64,000 bases of DNA from Diplodia intermedia (taxonomy: Eukaryota; Ascomycota; Dothideomycetes; Botryosphaeriales; Botryosphaeriaceae): assembly GCA_021495925.1 (NCBI GenBank), contig JAKEKT010000003.1, forward strand, positions 620,001-684,000, given 5' to 3'. Shown here one piece after another: positions 10,517-22,391 of this stretch. The notes below the pieces were generated by a model. It worked only from the letters and a program-made list of their open reading frames with translations. It made no database searches and was not told where the DNA came from. Position 1 is the first letter of the stretch. Every line of letters begins with the position of its first letter. Position numbers and translations under genes: made by a program.

Positions 10517-11954
10517 TGGGAGGAGTGTTGAGAGCAGCACATGGGCGGAGGACAGACGGGTCTAAGGCAGCGCAGGAGACGGAAATCCGTTAACACTTAG
10601 CGGTTCCGCACAAGTGGGCTGGGGCCGGTTTGGCCGGGGAAATTGGCACCAGCTACGGGCGACGGGCCAATAACGAGGCGGAGATGGTGCAGCAGACAAT
10701 CGGTAGCAACAGCGAGATTGCGGCTCTGGCCGCCCCAATCGCCCGGTCCATGAAGCTTCTGCACGCGCCGAAGAGCGCGCGACCCTCAGGTCGCGATTTG
10801 AACGTGAGCTTGGCGCTGTGTGCAGCCGTCTGGCAGCCGTGTTGACGCGGGCACGACGGCCGCATGGATCGGTGGAACGAGGCGGTTGCCCTAGCGAGCA
10901 GGTAACGTCATCGCCCAGCCGCCTGGGAAGAGGGGGCTGCCCGTCTGCAGCCAGGAGCGGCACGCAGGCCGAGCGGGCGATGCAGCACTGGAGCGACGGC
11001 GGCCGCGTCGCACTCGCGGCCTCGACGGCGACGCAGGCGCAGTGCCTCTTATAGCACGATGCTTATCGCGGGCAGCAGCGCGGTGGGCTGACGACGCGCT
11101 GGGCGGGTGCGCCCCAAGGGGGGCGTGGGCTCGGATGTCTGAGTCGCGCGGCGGAGCACGTGACGCCGCCTGATTAACAAGCACCTAGGCAAGCCGGTGG
11201 TATCATAAAAATGCTTCCGTTGCCTCGCTACGTCACCTCTTTCATCATCACCGCCAACTCGCAGAAACCACGCCCGCTTTGGGACGAACAGGCATTGGCA
11301 GTTTGGCATCAGCCTCACTCCCGTACCGTCGACGCCGCCCGAGACACACGCCCCCTTCCGCCAGACGCGCAGTTGTGCGCCGCCCCGCCAGTGCGCCTGC
11401 CCCATCGTCGCTGCCGTTTTGCGATCAGGGGAATTGCGTCACGCCCACCCCCGAGCCTCGAGATTTTCGCAACACCACGACCGCCCCCGACAACAACGTC
11501 GCGCAGCATCTGAGCGCGTCAAGCATCTTCACCTGCGCATCTGCACAGTATCGCGTCAGCGGCTCAACGCGTGCACGCATCGACGCGCCGCCTGTTGCTG
11601 GTAAGCCTGTTCCGCCGGTGGCAAAAGATAGTGCGCGACTCCTCCCTGCGACCGCGCCAGGAGTCGGCATCGCATACAGCGCTCCCCCAACGCCGTGCGC
11701 ACCGCGAGCTGCGCGCGCTAGACCAGAGTGCTAACTGCCGCTCTGCGACACAGACAAAGAAAGTCGTTGCGCCGGCCCGACAAGCCTTCGAGCGCCTCCG
11801 GAAGTAGTTGGGTTTGGCACGACGCGGTCCTGGGGCTGGCGAGAGTCCATCCATCCAAACGACGGATCGACACAACACGCCCTTACGTCATTCAAAGAGC
11901 GCACCACCCGCCAACAGAAACTCAAACACCTCCCCCCCTTAAGTCGTTCCAAGC
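10517..11954. other. Long intergenic region upstream of atfA
   Basis: About 1.4 kb that presumably contains the atfA promoter and 5' leader. It has many GC-driven open frames on both strands, none with recognisable domains. It contains CRE-type sequences, listed separately. Confidence 0.5.
11883..11890 (+). promoter_or_regulatory. CRE/ATF site upstream of atfA
   Basis: TTACGTCA, an exact match to the ATF/CREB consensus TKACGTCA, lies 65 bases before the ATG of the bZIP gene. A weaker form, CTACGTCA, is at 11228-11235. Binding is inferred. Confidence 0.5.
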
Positions 11955-13834
11955 ATGTCCTCCCCGCAAGACTCGAAGCGAAACTTGCCAGGCGAAGGTT
12001 TGTCCCTCCGCCTTTCCTGTTGTTGTTGCTTTGCTGCCATGCTTGCCAACCCTCGCTCCTCGTCGCCACTCCCCATGCACCGCCCAGCCACCCTGCTGAC
12101 GGTCTTCGCGTGCTGTAGAAAACCCCAAGCTGGACAATGAGACGAAGCAGCCCTCTCCACCCAGAATAGGTATGTGTGACCGACTATCGCCCGTCCATGC
12201 GTGCACCTCGTCATCTGCCTCTCATCAATGACTTGTCTCTAACGATGGTGCAGAGGCACCAGACAACGCCGACGCAAAGACTTCGGCCGCACCCACGACG
12301 ACTGCCCCTCTTGCTCCGCCTCCCCGTCCCGGACAAAATACAACTGCCGACGGTCCGGATTATTTTAGCGGTGCACACGGCACTGGCAACAGCCATTTCA
12401 ACCTGGAGCCCAACCCTTTCGAGCAGTCCTTCGGCAACCCTGCTGCGGAGACACCTGGCAAGGGCCTGCTCCCACCTGTTGCAAGCCTGACCTCGCCCTC
12501 CTCGTTGCTGCCAGGAGGAACGCCTGGTTGGCCCAACTCCCTAAGATCAGGACCACTGAGTCCTGCAATGCTGACCGGGCCTACCGGCGGTGGTGATTAC
12601 TTTGGCGAGCCCTGGAAGGGAGGTTTCCCGACGCCTAACGAGTCCTCTCTGCGTACTGGGTTGACCCCCGGTGGCGGCGGATCCATGTTCCCTGCCCCCA
12701 GTCCCAATTCACAGGCCTTGTTCAATTCTCTCCAGAGCGGCGGTGCAACACCCAACACTAGTGAATTTTACCGGGCTGCATTGAAGATGAACAACACCTT
12801 CGGTCAAAACGTTAACCCCCCCACCTCTCAGCCGGCTGAGCAAAACAGCCAGCCGACCAGCGACACTAAACAGTACCCGCCCCAGCAATCCGGTAACCAG
12901 CAACAGAACCAGGGTCAACAACAGCAGGATCCGTTCGGTCAGCATGATGCGAATGTCGTGACGTCATTGTTAGGTCTTTCGCGTGCCGACGCCCAGCAGA
13001 ACAGCAACAACCAATTTGCAATGCCTGGGCAGCCGTCTCACGTCAACACCAACGTCGCCCAGATGGGTAACCAGTCTCAAGAAACGTCGCCGACCACGAA
13101 GCGTGCCGGAAAGAACTCTGTCGTCAGCATGTCAGGCTCGGCCGACACTGGCGAGTTTTCAGAAAGCGCCCACAGCGAGGACGCAAAGCCTCCAAGGTCT
13201 CGCGGCGGGAAGAAGGGTGCCAACGGCAAGAGTCAAGCTTCTAATGGCAGACGGAAAGCCGATGACGGTGCTGTCAAGGGCCCTGCGAGCAAGAAGGCCA
13301 AGACTAATAGCGGCAACGCTGCCCAAAGTAATGATGATGAGGAGGACGATTCAGATGACGATAACGTCAAGCAAGAGGGTAGCGACACGCACCCTAACGG
13401 CAAGAAGATGACAGATGAGGAGAAGCGGAAGAACTTCCTGGAACGCAACAGGTACGGCATTGCATTGCATTCGATTCGGGTTGGAAGGTCTAACGTCATG
13501 CAGAGTTGCCGCCCTCAAGTGCCGTCAAAGAAAGAAGCAGTGGCTCGCCAACCTGCAGGCCAAGGTCGAGCTGTTCAGCACCGAGAACGACGCTCTCTCA
13601 GCACAGATTACGCAGCTCCGCGAGGAGATAGTGAACCTAAAGACCATGCTCCTCGCACACAAGGACTGCCCGGTGTCGCAGGCCCAAGGCATCAGCGGCA
13701 TGGCCATGACCAATTTCATCGGCGACATCAACCACCACGCACATCCGTATGGAATGGGAATGCCCCCGAACGGGGTGCCGCCCATGGGGATGGGGATGCA
13801 GCAGCCACCGCCACAGGCGATGCAGAGGAGGTGA
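11955..13834 (+). CDS. atfA: ATF/CREB-family bZIP stress regulator, AtfA type
   Basis: The fungal AtfA/Atf1 regulator acts downstream of the Hog1/Sty1-type kinase in oxidative and osmotic stress, spore resistance and secondary metabolism. Four exons: 11955-11997, 12119-12169, 12254-13451 and 13504-13834, giving 540 residues. The first two exons encode only 14 and 17 codons. The bZIP begins at about residue 423. The basic region reads FLERNR, is split by a 52-base intron, and resumes VAALKCRQRKKQW, followed by a leucine-zipper heptad region (VELFSTENDALSAQITQL). The N-terminal half is rich in Pro/Gly/Ser/Asn/Gln and contains FEQSFGNP and SP/TP sites expected of a MAP-kinase target. An acidic Asp/Glu stretch and Lys-rich segments precede the basic region. 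The tail is Met/Pro/Gly rich. Autoregulation is suggested by the upstream CRE site. The first exon's donor (GTTTGT) is weak, so the extreme N-terminus is less certain. Confidence 0.88.
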
Positions 13835-15125
13835 GACGTACTACGCAGGGGGATTTCTCTGTGACGGCAGTCGTCGCCTGTCTCATGGGCATCATGCTGA
13901 TGCCGAACGGACGACAGCCACGAAGTGCAACACCGCTGGGGACAGCGGTAGTTGTGCACAAACTCCTCGGGGATTCTAGCGCCGTGTGCTCAACTGCTTC
14001 CTTCCGACACGCGGGCTTTGGATGCGACAATGTATAGTATGGTTTGGCTTCTTGCCTTCTTCACTCTTTCTCACGGGTGGCGCAAAATCGGACGGTTCCG
14101 TGGGTGTTTAAGAGTGTAGATAAAGCTCCTCGTTTGCTGTTCGGGGGCGATTTGGGCGGGTTTCAGTTTGTTTGCTTTTATTTGACAATGGCTCAGCAAC
14201 ACATATGGGCGTTTGGAGCGAGCGGGGATGGGAAAGCAAAGGGCGGATGGCAGGACTGGGATGAGAGAGGTGTTGACTCTGTCTTGAGAACACGCTCTAG
14301 CCTCGGGTCCCTTGCAGCTTCAGGCGCGACTTTGGTAAACTAGGACTCCTTCATGATGCATCCTGACGGAGTGATGCACTTTACTGATAATGGGATGATG
14401 CATTTGAAACTTAAGACAGGGTGAAGGCAGTGCCCGGTGGGCTACTGATTTGGTCGGGACGGAGGTCACGGGGATGGAAAAGCGATGCAGCCTTTGACTA
14501 TGTATTCAGTGCCCACATTAATCACCTTTCAGCTCGTGCCAACATACCAGGGCGATGACGTGCTTGGCGGCAAAGGGGAGGCTGAAAGCGGTCTGGCGGC
14601 TTGCATGCTGCGGTTGAGCAAAAGTGTTACGGATGCGATTTGAAGCTTGATTAGAGACTCCGAAGACCGGAGAGCACGCGACAGAAGCTTGACAGTGAAG
14701 GCTCGGCACAGCGGCTGCATGACTCCGTGTTCGGGGTGCACAGCGCACCGGCGTGGGAAAAAAAGGAAGAAGCAGGGGGATTGCGGGGGAGGTATAAAAG
14801 GCGCGGGGGGCACGGAAGGGACGGGGTGGGTGGCAGGATCTTATCAGATCAAGATATGTCGGACCAGGTGAGCAGCCCGCCGTGCCCGCCCGCCCTCTTG
14901 TGCCTGGCCCAGGCCCGAGTCATGATGCTGCTGCTGCCGCGCATTGCAAAACGCCGCGATTCCCCGCAGCTCCGGCGCGCCGCAGCTCTCTTGCTCGCTC
15001 CTGCTCCCGCTCCTGCACCTGCACCCCCCCTCCTTCCAGCAAAGAAACCCCCTCTCTCTCGTCCCACCTCGCGTGCAGTTTTGCGCAGCTTTCGATGAAG
15101 CACGCGGCGCAGCTGTGCCGTCACC
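13835..15125. other. Intergenic region between atfA and the F-box-like gene
   Basis: Contains the atfA 3' region and the promoter and leader of the next gene. A TATA box (14793-14800) and a leader ATG immediately followed by a splice donor (14855) are described separately. No coding gene is recognised. Confidence 0.5.
14793..14800 (+). promoter_or_regulatory. TATA box of the F-box-like gene
   Basis: TATAAAAG lies 333 bases before the chosen start codon at 15126, with a purine-rich stretch around it. If used, transcription would start near 14825. The leader would then contain ATG 14855, four codons, and a consensus donor CAG|GTGAGC. Confidence 0.5.
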
Positions 15126-16360
15126 ATGGTGGTGTTTCTTGACTTCGAGGACGACTCGCCCGATCCTTTCCTCGAACCCTACCGTCCGACTGACGCGTAT
15201 CCGCCATCGCAACAGCAGCAACAGCGGAGCCATGCTGGCCCGGCAGACGACGATGCGCCGTCGAGACCAACGACCGACGAGCGCCCAAATCCCAACATCA
15301 ACGGCTTCTCAGCCATTCTGAGCTGCTATCCGTAAAGCTCCCCCTCTTCCGTCTCTTCTTTTGCCCCTCACCCTCACCCTCACCCTCACCCCCACCCCCC
15401 ACCCCTCCTCACCGGTCGAAACAAACAAGAACCCCGCCGTTGGCTGGAGGGAGGGGAGGGGGAGGGGGAGGCGAGCGGGGCGGACGAAACCCGGTGCTGA
15501 CGAGGGCCCGAACGAAACACAACAGGATCGTCACGCAGCTCGCATCGCAGCTCGACCTCAACTCGCTGCACGACCTGTCGCGCACCTGCCGCCAGTTCCG
15601 CGCCAACCTGCTCGAGTACCGCAACCAGCTGGTGACGCAGACGCTGCGCTGCCGCAACGACGACGAGGACGACGAGGGGAAGGAGCAACGGCCGCCGCCG
15701 CCGCCGTCGGACCCCCACCACGCCCAGCACGATTGGCGTAGCTCGCCTAATGAGGGGAGGGGTGGTGGTGGCAGGCTGCTGTTGAGCGGCAAGGTCGGCA
15801 GGTGCGCGAGGGACATGGTGGGCGAGTGCCGCAAGTGCGGCGTCGTGGTTTGTAGGGTAAGTTGAGTCGTGGATGGGGAGGGAGGGAGGGCCCCGGCTAT
15901 ATGGTCGTCGTCGTGGTCGTCGTGCGAGACTGTGGTGGCTGTTTTGTCGTCGGAGGAGGCTGCTGCTGCCGTCTCTCGCAGAGAGAGCGAGAAAGAAAGG
16001 AAAGGGAAAAAAAAAACATAAACTCACAAACTCCCAGAACTGCACCAGCAAACCGCCTCCGCCCATAGCCTTCCCCGCCCGCCTCCGCCGCCTCTGCAAG
16101 ACGTGCGCAAACGTGCCGCTGTCCATCCTCACCTCGCCCGACATCACCTCGCCGCCGCCCGCCTGCTCGCTGCTCTCTTGCCGCACCGCCGCCGCCGCCG
16201 GCCGCTCGGTCCGGTCGACGCCGGGCTCGTCGCCGCACTCGTCGACGTCGACGCTCAGCAGCACCCCGAACTCGCCGCCGCTCTTCACGCCGTCGTCATC
16301 GCCCGGCGCCGCAGAGGGCAGCAGCAGCAGCATCCGCCACAGCCATCACAACCACAACAC

Positions 16361-16392
<32 letters not shown>

Positions 16393-17171
16393 TTGACGAC
16401 GTTGACGAATCGTCGTCGCCTCCTCAGGCTCCGGCCTTCACCAGCCAAGCCTTCATCCGCAGCCCCTGCACGTGCCCGGACGCCGTCTGGCTGTGCGGGC
16501 CCTGCGGCCACGCGATCCGCACCCGCGACGGCCAGTACTCGCTCGGCTGGACGTGGCGCACGCGCTACAGCACGTACCTGGGCGGGCTGGGCGCCGGCAT
16601 CGGCGAGGGCCACGAGGGCGTCAAGTGCGGCCTCGGCCCGGCGTGTCGCGGCGGCCACGACGTCGAGCACGAGGAGTGCGGGACGGCGGAGGAGTTGGCG
16701 GGGATCGTCGGGGGGAGGGGGGCTTGGGTCGGGGGTGGTGGTGGGGCGTCCTTGGTGCGAACTAGCCACGGCGTGTCCATCGGCGGCGGCGGTGGTGGCA
16801 GCAGCAGCAACAACAACAACAACGAAGGAGGAGGCAACGCCGCCGTCGCCGGCAGCCCGCACGACGAATGGAGCGGGTCGTCGTTCTTCGCGCAGGAGAT
16901 CGAGGGCATCGGCGGGCGGCGGGTGATGAAGATCAAGCGGCGGGTGCGGGTGGGGGCGGTGGTCAAGGAGTACGAGGACGAGCGCGAGGGCCGCGCGCCG
17001 TACCTCGGGCGCGAGAAGGAGGGCCTCAACCGCGCGTGGTGCGCGTGGTGCGCGCGCGCGGTGCCGTCGAGGCGCGACGCGCGCGAGCTGCTGGAGGAGG
17101 CCGAGAGGCGCTGGGGTTTGGGGGGTGGGGGGAGGGTCGTGTATTGTGGGGATGGGAGGACGGTGAGGTGA
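15126..17171 (+). CDS. F-box-like protein with Cys-rich C-terminal region
   Basis: Exons 15126-15331, 15526-15856 and 16038-17171 join in frame to 556 residues. The first splice creates a continuous F-box-like helix set at about residues 57-92 (ILSCYP joined to IVTQLASQLDLNSLHDLSR), the part that would bind SKP1 in an SCF ubiquitin ligase. A zinc-binding-like region follows (GECRKCGVVVCRNC, then LCKTC). The middle is Ser/Pro-rich with a run of ten Asp from a (GAC)10 microsatellite. The C-terminal half has further Cys/His clusters (CTCPDAVWLCGPCGHAI, CGLGPACRGGHDVEHEEC, WCAWCARAV). The start has a strong context (CACCATGG). The overall arrangement matches unnamed fungal F-box proteins. Its substrate is unknown. 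The first intron contains about four copies of CCCTCA. Confidence 0.72.
16362..16391 (+). repeat. (GAC)10 microsatellite inside the F-box-like gene
   Basis: Read as ten aspartates. One of four GAC/GTC runs in coding sequence in this window (also 20546-20579, 33905-33934, 37328-37366). Confidence 0.9.
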
Positions 17172-20127
17172 TGGTCATGGTCATGGTCATGATTGGTGTG
17201 GGAGGGGGGAGGGGGGGATGGAGTAGTAAAGTGGATGGATGGATGGATGGATGAGTTGGGTGGGTAGGTAGGTTGGGTAGGTGAGTTGGATGAGTGGATG
17301 CATGCATGGCACAAGTGAAATGAGCGGATGGATATAAAGTGGAATGACTTGGTTTAATGGCGGGCAAGCCGAAAAAAGAAAAAGAAAACGAAAACGAAAT
17401 TTATCAGGAGAAATGAGAGAGAGAGAGCGGCTCGGCTTGTGTTCGGAATGCATTCTCTTATGGCCCTTTCTTTTGTTGTTGCTATGCCCTTTCTCCTCGA
17501 GTCTACGAGGATGTTGACCTTTTGATAGGAGATTAGCATTCGGTTGCATTTGGTTCGGTGCGTCGGCCTGTCTTGTGATTGAAGGGGGAGGTGGCAAGCA
17601 AGCAATCATACGTAGGATGGGATGGGATGGGATGGGATAAGCTGGAGTTTTGATAATAATATCAACATATATCTGCCTAGGTTTCCGTTAATTTGAGAGG
17701 AATGAGGGTTGACGCCAAATCGGTTTGTTGGAAGAGAATGAGATTATGTAGTTGGGCTGTCGGTGGGCTGATGTCTTGTGAGGTAACGTCTAGATTTGTT
17801 TGCTTTTGGCAGCTGTTGTCCACATGGGGAAAAATGGCGTTTGTCACGCCACGATATGTGGTGGGTTCTGTCGCTCGGGTTTCTTTGCGTTGACATTCTC
17901 TCTCTCCTTTTTTTTTCTTCTTCTTTCTATCTCTTTCTCTTCTTTCTTCCTTGAGAACATTGAACATGTGAAGCCGGTTGCATGCGCATTACGTCAAGGT
18001 CAAATGAGTGAAGATCCATGTTGCTTCAGATCAGTCCCGATAAGGTATGATTGGATACTAAGTTTTACGCTGAGTAGTGAGTCTCTGGGAATCGTGTGTC
18101 TGCTGACGGATCCTACAGGCCTGTGCTCTATAAAAGACTACTTTCGCTGTTAGATGCTGTTTTTGTCTCTACTTATTATCCAGCGTAATGAGTCCTAGCG
18201 TAGTTGGAACTCCAACAGAAAAACGACTATCACACAGTACTGGTGGTCTTTCCGAGGCTCCGGTTTTTCTTCATCCGAACTGACTGGCATATGGAGAGCG
18301 AGCTGGGCATGCTGAACTGCATCACGGAACAACGATGCTGGAGAAAGTCACTATTCACTGCTTCTCGGCACAAGAGTGGCGATAAAGTGATGAAGGGCAA
18401 AAGCCGGGTGGATAGCATGTGTGAAACCGTCAGCAAAAGTAGCAATAGTAGCAAAAGTAGCAATAGTAGCAAAAAGAGCAACTGTGGCAAAACGGGCACA
18501 CAGTGTTGCTTTGTCGTATCAATATCAGTAAGCCGAAGAGTACAACAGTACTATCGTCCCAGAAACACGATGGTAGGTAGTAAGGAAGCCACACACAAAC
18601 AAGATAAACAATCGGAGTGGGGCTTTTTACTCCCACCAAGCTCAACAAGCAGTCGACCTTTGCGCTTTTGGAAACTAGAACGTCAACTGATCCTCCCGAC
18701 AAAGAACACCAGCAGGCCGCATCTCGGTAGGGTCACCTGAACATCAAAGCTGCCCATGTGGAGCTATCGCTTCGATGGTTGGCCTTCGTCGGGAGAAAGA
18801 GAACCGGCACCTGACATGGTGAAGGGGGGCACCGGGCCCACTCGCATATCCGTGCGACTTCAACGGCAAGGCCATACATAAAGCGCAGGGAACCGGGCGA
18901 TAGAACTCACGTCTACATCCGCGTTCGAGCTGTAGGGAGGATACTCTCCGACCACAAGGCTCCAGACTGTCAACAACGAAAACATGAACTTGTGGGTGGC
19001 GGGGGGGCCGGAGACGCCTATGGCGGCGTCGATCTTCCGGACGGCAACGTCGAAGGTACAGACATCATCTGCGCTGGTGCAGTTCAGGACTTAACTTTTT
19101 TTTGACGCTGGGATTCACCATGTTTGCACATTGCTGAAGTGCTGCGCAGGATCGTGTTGATGCGGATCCGATGGGGCAATATTGCTCCAGGTGTCACTTG
19201 TGTCGGATGCTCAAGAACGCCGCCGAGTGTTCTCTTACGTGCTGCCTTTCCGCCATTCAAAGCTCCAGTGATGATCTACCTGACCTTGAAGAGAGCGCGA
19301 AGGGCAAGAAATAGGCGAATGAGTTTGAATGGAGAGGTGGTGCAAGTCAACTGACGCAACGATAATTCCCGCCGCCAGTCATCCCACGACGTCAGGACGT
19401 CATAGCACAGCTGATCGCGCGCGAAGCAAAGGCACGCGACCACTTGAGTGTGTTCCTGAGATCCGAGAAACCACTCCGTATAAAAACGCTCGCCTTTCCT
19501 CTCCCATCGCTCTTCGTCGCAACCGCCGCTTTGTCGGGTTTGCAAAGGGCGAAAATGACGCTTAACCAGTTTCCAAACGTGTCACTGTCTTCGTGGGAGC
19601 ATGTGGCTAAAACTACGCACTGGAGTTGGGCAGTTAGAGCTCCCACCAATCTGCGCGTCGATGCTGACGTAACGTAATGCTGCCCAGCTGCAAAAGACGA
19701 CGCGGAACCGCACCATCTCAGCCTAATGCTGGATATCCGGATGAGCCTCAACCTTGATCGCCGAGCATCCCTTTGACATGGCCAAGTAAAATGCTGCTGT
19801 CGCAAACAAGCCCGGCGGGGCGGCACAAGTACTTGTTGGGTTGCGTTTGTGTTGCTTAATAAATGGAAGACTTGACAAGCAGATTGCCGTGAAGACTCAA
19901 GGCCAAGGAATGATATATCCATATATGCACAAAAATCTTCGAGAATCGATCCTAGTCACCTGTACAACCAACCACCAGCAAGTAGTAGTCTATATTTTAA
20001 CCTGACCCCTTCCTCCAACAAACGCCATTTCTCTATGCTCGCAAAAAAACCGCCCACCTCCATATGCAGAGAGAAGACAACCCCCACCCCCTCTAATACG
20101 CAAGCAACCCCCTCACCCTCCCTCATT
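17172..20127. other. Gene-poor intergenic stretch (~3 kb)
   Basis: Contains short tandem repeats: GGAT units near 17229-17252, GGGAT units near 17611-17637, and AGTAGCAA-type units near 18432-18475. A plus-strand open frame at 18204-18740 (178 codons) is Ser/Lys rich because of those repeats and is not recognised. A minus-strand open stretch without Met, about 18860-19090, ends in a possible donor and could be a decayed exon, but nothing joins to it. A promoter-like arrangement at 19.39-19.56 kb is described separately. Confidence 0.4.
19388..19677 (+). promoter_or_regulatory. Promoter-like block with paired CRE half-sites, TATA box and a 40-codon ORF
   Basis: Two direct copies of GACGTCA (19388-19394 and 19396-19402), TATAAAAA at 19479-19486, a pyrimidine-rich leader and ATG at 19555 opening a 40-codon frame that stops at 19675-19677. 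The peptide is unrecognised. This could be the promoter of a small or non-coding transcript, or chance. Confidence 0.3.
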
Positions 20128-20545
20128 TCAACCACACACCATTCCTTCCTTGGGTATCTCAGCCTTCTCGACGACTGTCACGTCCTCACCACCACCCTCA
20201 CCACCATCCTCGACCTCCTTCTTCTTTCCCACCTCGACCTCCACCTCCTCGACCCTGCCCTCGGGCGCCACGCCCGCCTTTTTCGCCTCTTCTTCTTCCT
20301 TTTGCTTCTGCAGCTCCATCTTCTTCTTGTCCTTCTTGCTCAGCGACAGCGCGCCCTTCTCCAGCGCCTCCTTGGGCAGCGGCCGCACGTACGGCTGGCA
20401 GATGAAGCGCGGCCGCCTGCACCGGTTGACGGCGGCGACGGAGCTCTCGTGCGGGTCGAGCGCCGCCGCGTCCGATTCCCCGTTGGGTGCTGATGCTGCT
20501 GCTGCTGTTGTCGTCGGGTCTGCGGACGAGGAACCGTTGGTCGCG

Positions 20546-20580
<35 letters not shown>

Positions 20581-22020
20581 ATCGGCCTCCCTTTCGTACT
20601 CGATGAGCTCCTGCTTCACGGCCGCCTCCACCATCTGCAGCACGTTCTCGAACGCCTCGATGTTGCCGGACCGGGACCGGGCGAGCGCGTCGCGGATGTT
20701 GGTGTGCTTGGAGACGAGCGGGCGCAGCAGGCGGAAGAGGTGGGACTGCATGGCCGTGAGGTTCGGGTCGAGCGACTTCTCGGTCTTCTTCGCGCCGCCG
20801 TTCTTCTTGTTGTTTTCCCTGTCGTTCGAGATGCGCTGCTTCTTCTTCGGCGGCTGGCCCCCTTCCTCTCCTCCGCTCGCGTCATCCTTGTCCTCGAACG
20901 GGTCTTGCGAGGGCGGGTCCGACGGCAGGAATAGCGGCTTCCTCTCCGGGGGCGCGACGCCCAGGACGTGCTTGTAGATGATGTCCATGTACCGCCGGAA
21001 CACGGCGTCCATCCTGTACCCGCCCTTGCCGTCCCTGCCCCTCCAGTACTCCCTCCCCTCGCAGCCTTCCGGCGGCGGGCCGGCGAAGATGGTGGGATCG
21101 TACAGGTTGCCCTCGGCGCTCATGACGCCGTCGGCGCCCGTCGCCTCCAAGCACGCCGCGATGTCCTCGTGCTGCAAGATGTTGCCGTTGGCGAAGATGA
21201 CCGTGTCCGGGGGCAGGTCGTCGCGCAGGTGGCGGATGGCCTGCCAGTCGGCCAGGCCCGTCTCGTGGCCCTTCTGGTGGCGCTGGCGGCCGTGGACGGC
21301 GATGGCGCTGGCGCCGGCGTCGAGCATCATGCGCGCGTACGCCAGCGTGCGCTCGCGCGTCTCCTGCACGCGGAACTTGGCCGTCACCGGCACGGGCAGC
21401 TCGGCGTGCAGCCGCGCGATCAGCGCCCGGATCGTGTCCCAGTCCTCCTGCAGGAAGGCGCCGTAGTGGCCCCTGCGCGCGATGCCCTGCGGGCAGCCGA
21501 GGTTGAGGTCGACGGCGTCGCAGAAGGGCGCGACGTGCTGGGCGGCGGCGATGAAGTCGTCCGGGTCGTTGGAGCAGAACTGGACGAAGAGGGGCCGGTC
21601 GGTGGCGGGGTTGCCGTCGAGGTGGGCGTCCGAGGTTGTGTATTCCTTGAGGTGGTCGGGGTCGGGCGGCGAGGGGATGGCGTCGCGCAGCGGCTGGAAG
21701 GACTGCTTGCGGTACGGGGGCTTCTCGTGGAAGAGGCGCGAATGGAGCATGGGAGTGTAGGCTAGCAGGTCGTTCTTCCGGTCGTCGGGCATGAAGGAGC
21801 GGCTCAGCATGCGCCAGGCCTGGTTGCGCTGTCAGCGGAGCGAGAGTCACAAAGTGATTGTGAGGCGTACATATTCAGAGGCCTCGACCATAGGTGCGAG
21901 CACCATCTTCGGACTGCCGAGAGCCTCGTAGAATGCGCGGCCATGGAGCTTTGGCCTCTGGAAGCAAAGAGGCTTTTTGTCTTGACCGTTGTCCATGGTG
22001 GAGGATTGTGCGGTGGCCAT
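20128..22020 (-). CDS. dus1: tRNA-dihydrouridine synthase, Dus1 type
   Basis: FMN enzyme that reduces uridine 16/17 in the tRNA D-loop using NAD(P)H. Exons 21871-22020 and 20128-21819 give 613 residues. The 51-base intron lies between EASEY and AWRMLSR. TIM-barrel signatures are in order: MVLAPMVEASE (FMN site, ~39-48), YTPMLHSRLF, VQFCSNDP, DLNLGCPQGIARRG with catalytic Cys159, and VHGRQRHQKG (phosphate-binding region). The start ATG at 22020 has a strong context (GCCACCATGG). The enzyme core ends by about residue 330. The rest is a helical domain with RLLRPLVSKHTNIRDAL, a run of Thr from a trinucleotide repeat (20546-20579), and a Lys/Glu/Val-rich tail, so it is longer than yeast Dus1 (about 420 residues). 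The family assignment is firm. The tail's role is unknown. Confidence 0.92.
20546..20579 (+). repeat. GTC/GAC microsatellite inside dus1
   Basis: About eleven GTC units on the plus strand; the minus-strand gene reads them as ACG, giving a run of threonines in its C-terminal tail. Confidence 0.9.
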
Positions 22021-22391
22021 GGTGGCGCGGGTGGAGAGAAGGGTCGGAAAGGAAAGGCGCAGCCCCGTAGGGCGTGTAAGTAGGGCGCGTATGGTGAATG
22101 AGGGCACGTTGGCAGTGCTTGAGTGGAGATGGGAGATGGCTGTAGCGCATGGAAAAAGTTCCGTCGCAGGCTGCGTCATCACTAGCGCCGCGCTAAGTCC
22201 GGGGGTCGCTGCTTCCCCGCGGGGCCGCCGGGTGCGCAGGCTGCGTTGCAACAGGAACACCCGTCTCACTCTCACTCTAATTCCACTTCAACCCTCTTTC
22301 CACTTTCGCTTCCATTTCACTTCAACGTACACAATCATCGCTTTTTATCTACAATAGCTTCTCTGTCTTTACAAGAAAAACCGCTGACCGT

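Noticed and set aside
15361..15412. CCCTCA repeats resembling telomere sequence
   Set aside because: They are about four units of CCCTCA, not the fungal CCCTAA, and lie inside an intron that is needed to restore the F-box.
18204..18740. 178-codon open frame in the gene-poor stretch
   Set aside because: Composition follows the AGTAGC-type repeats; no domain, signal peptide or splice partner is visible.
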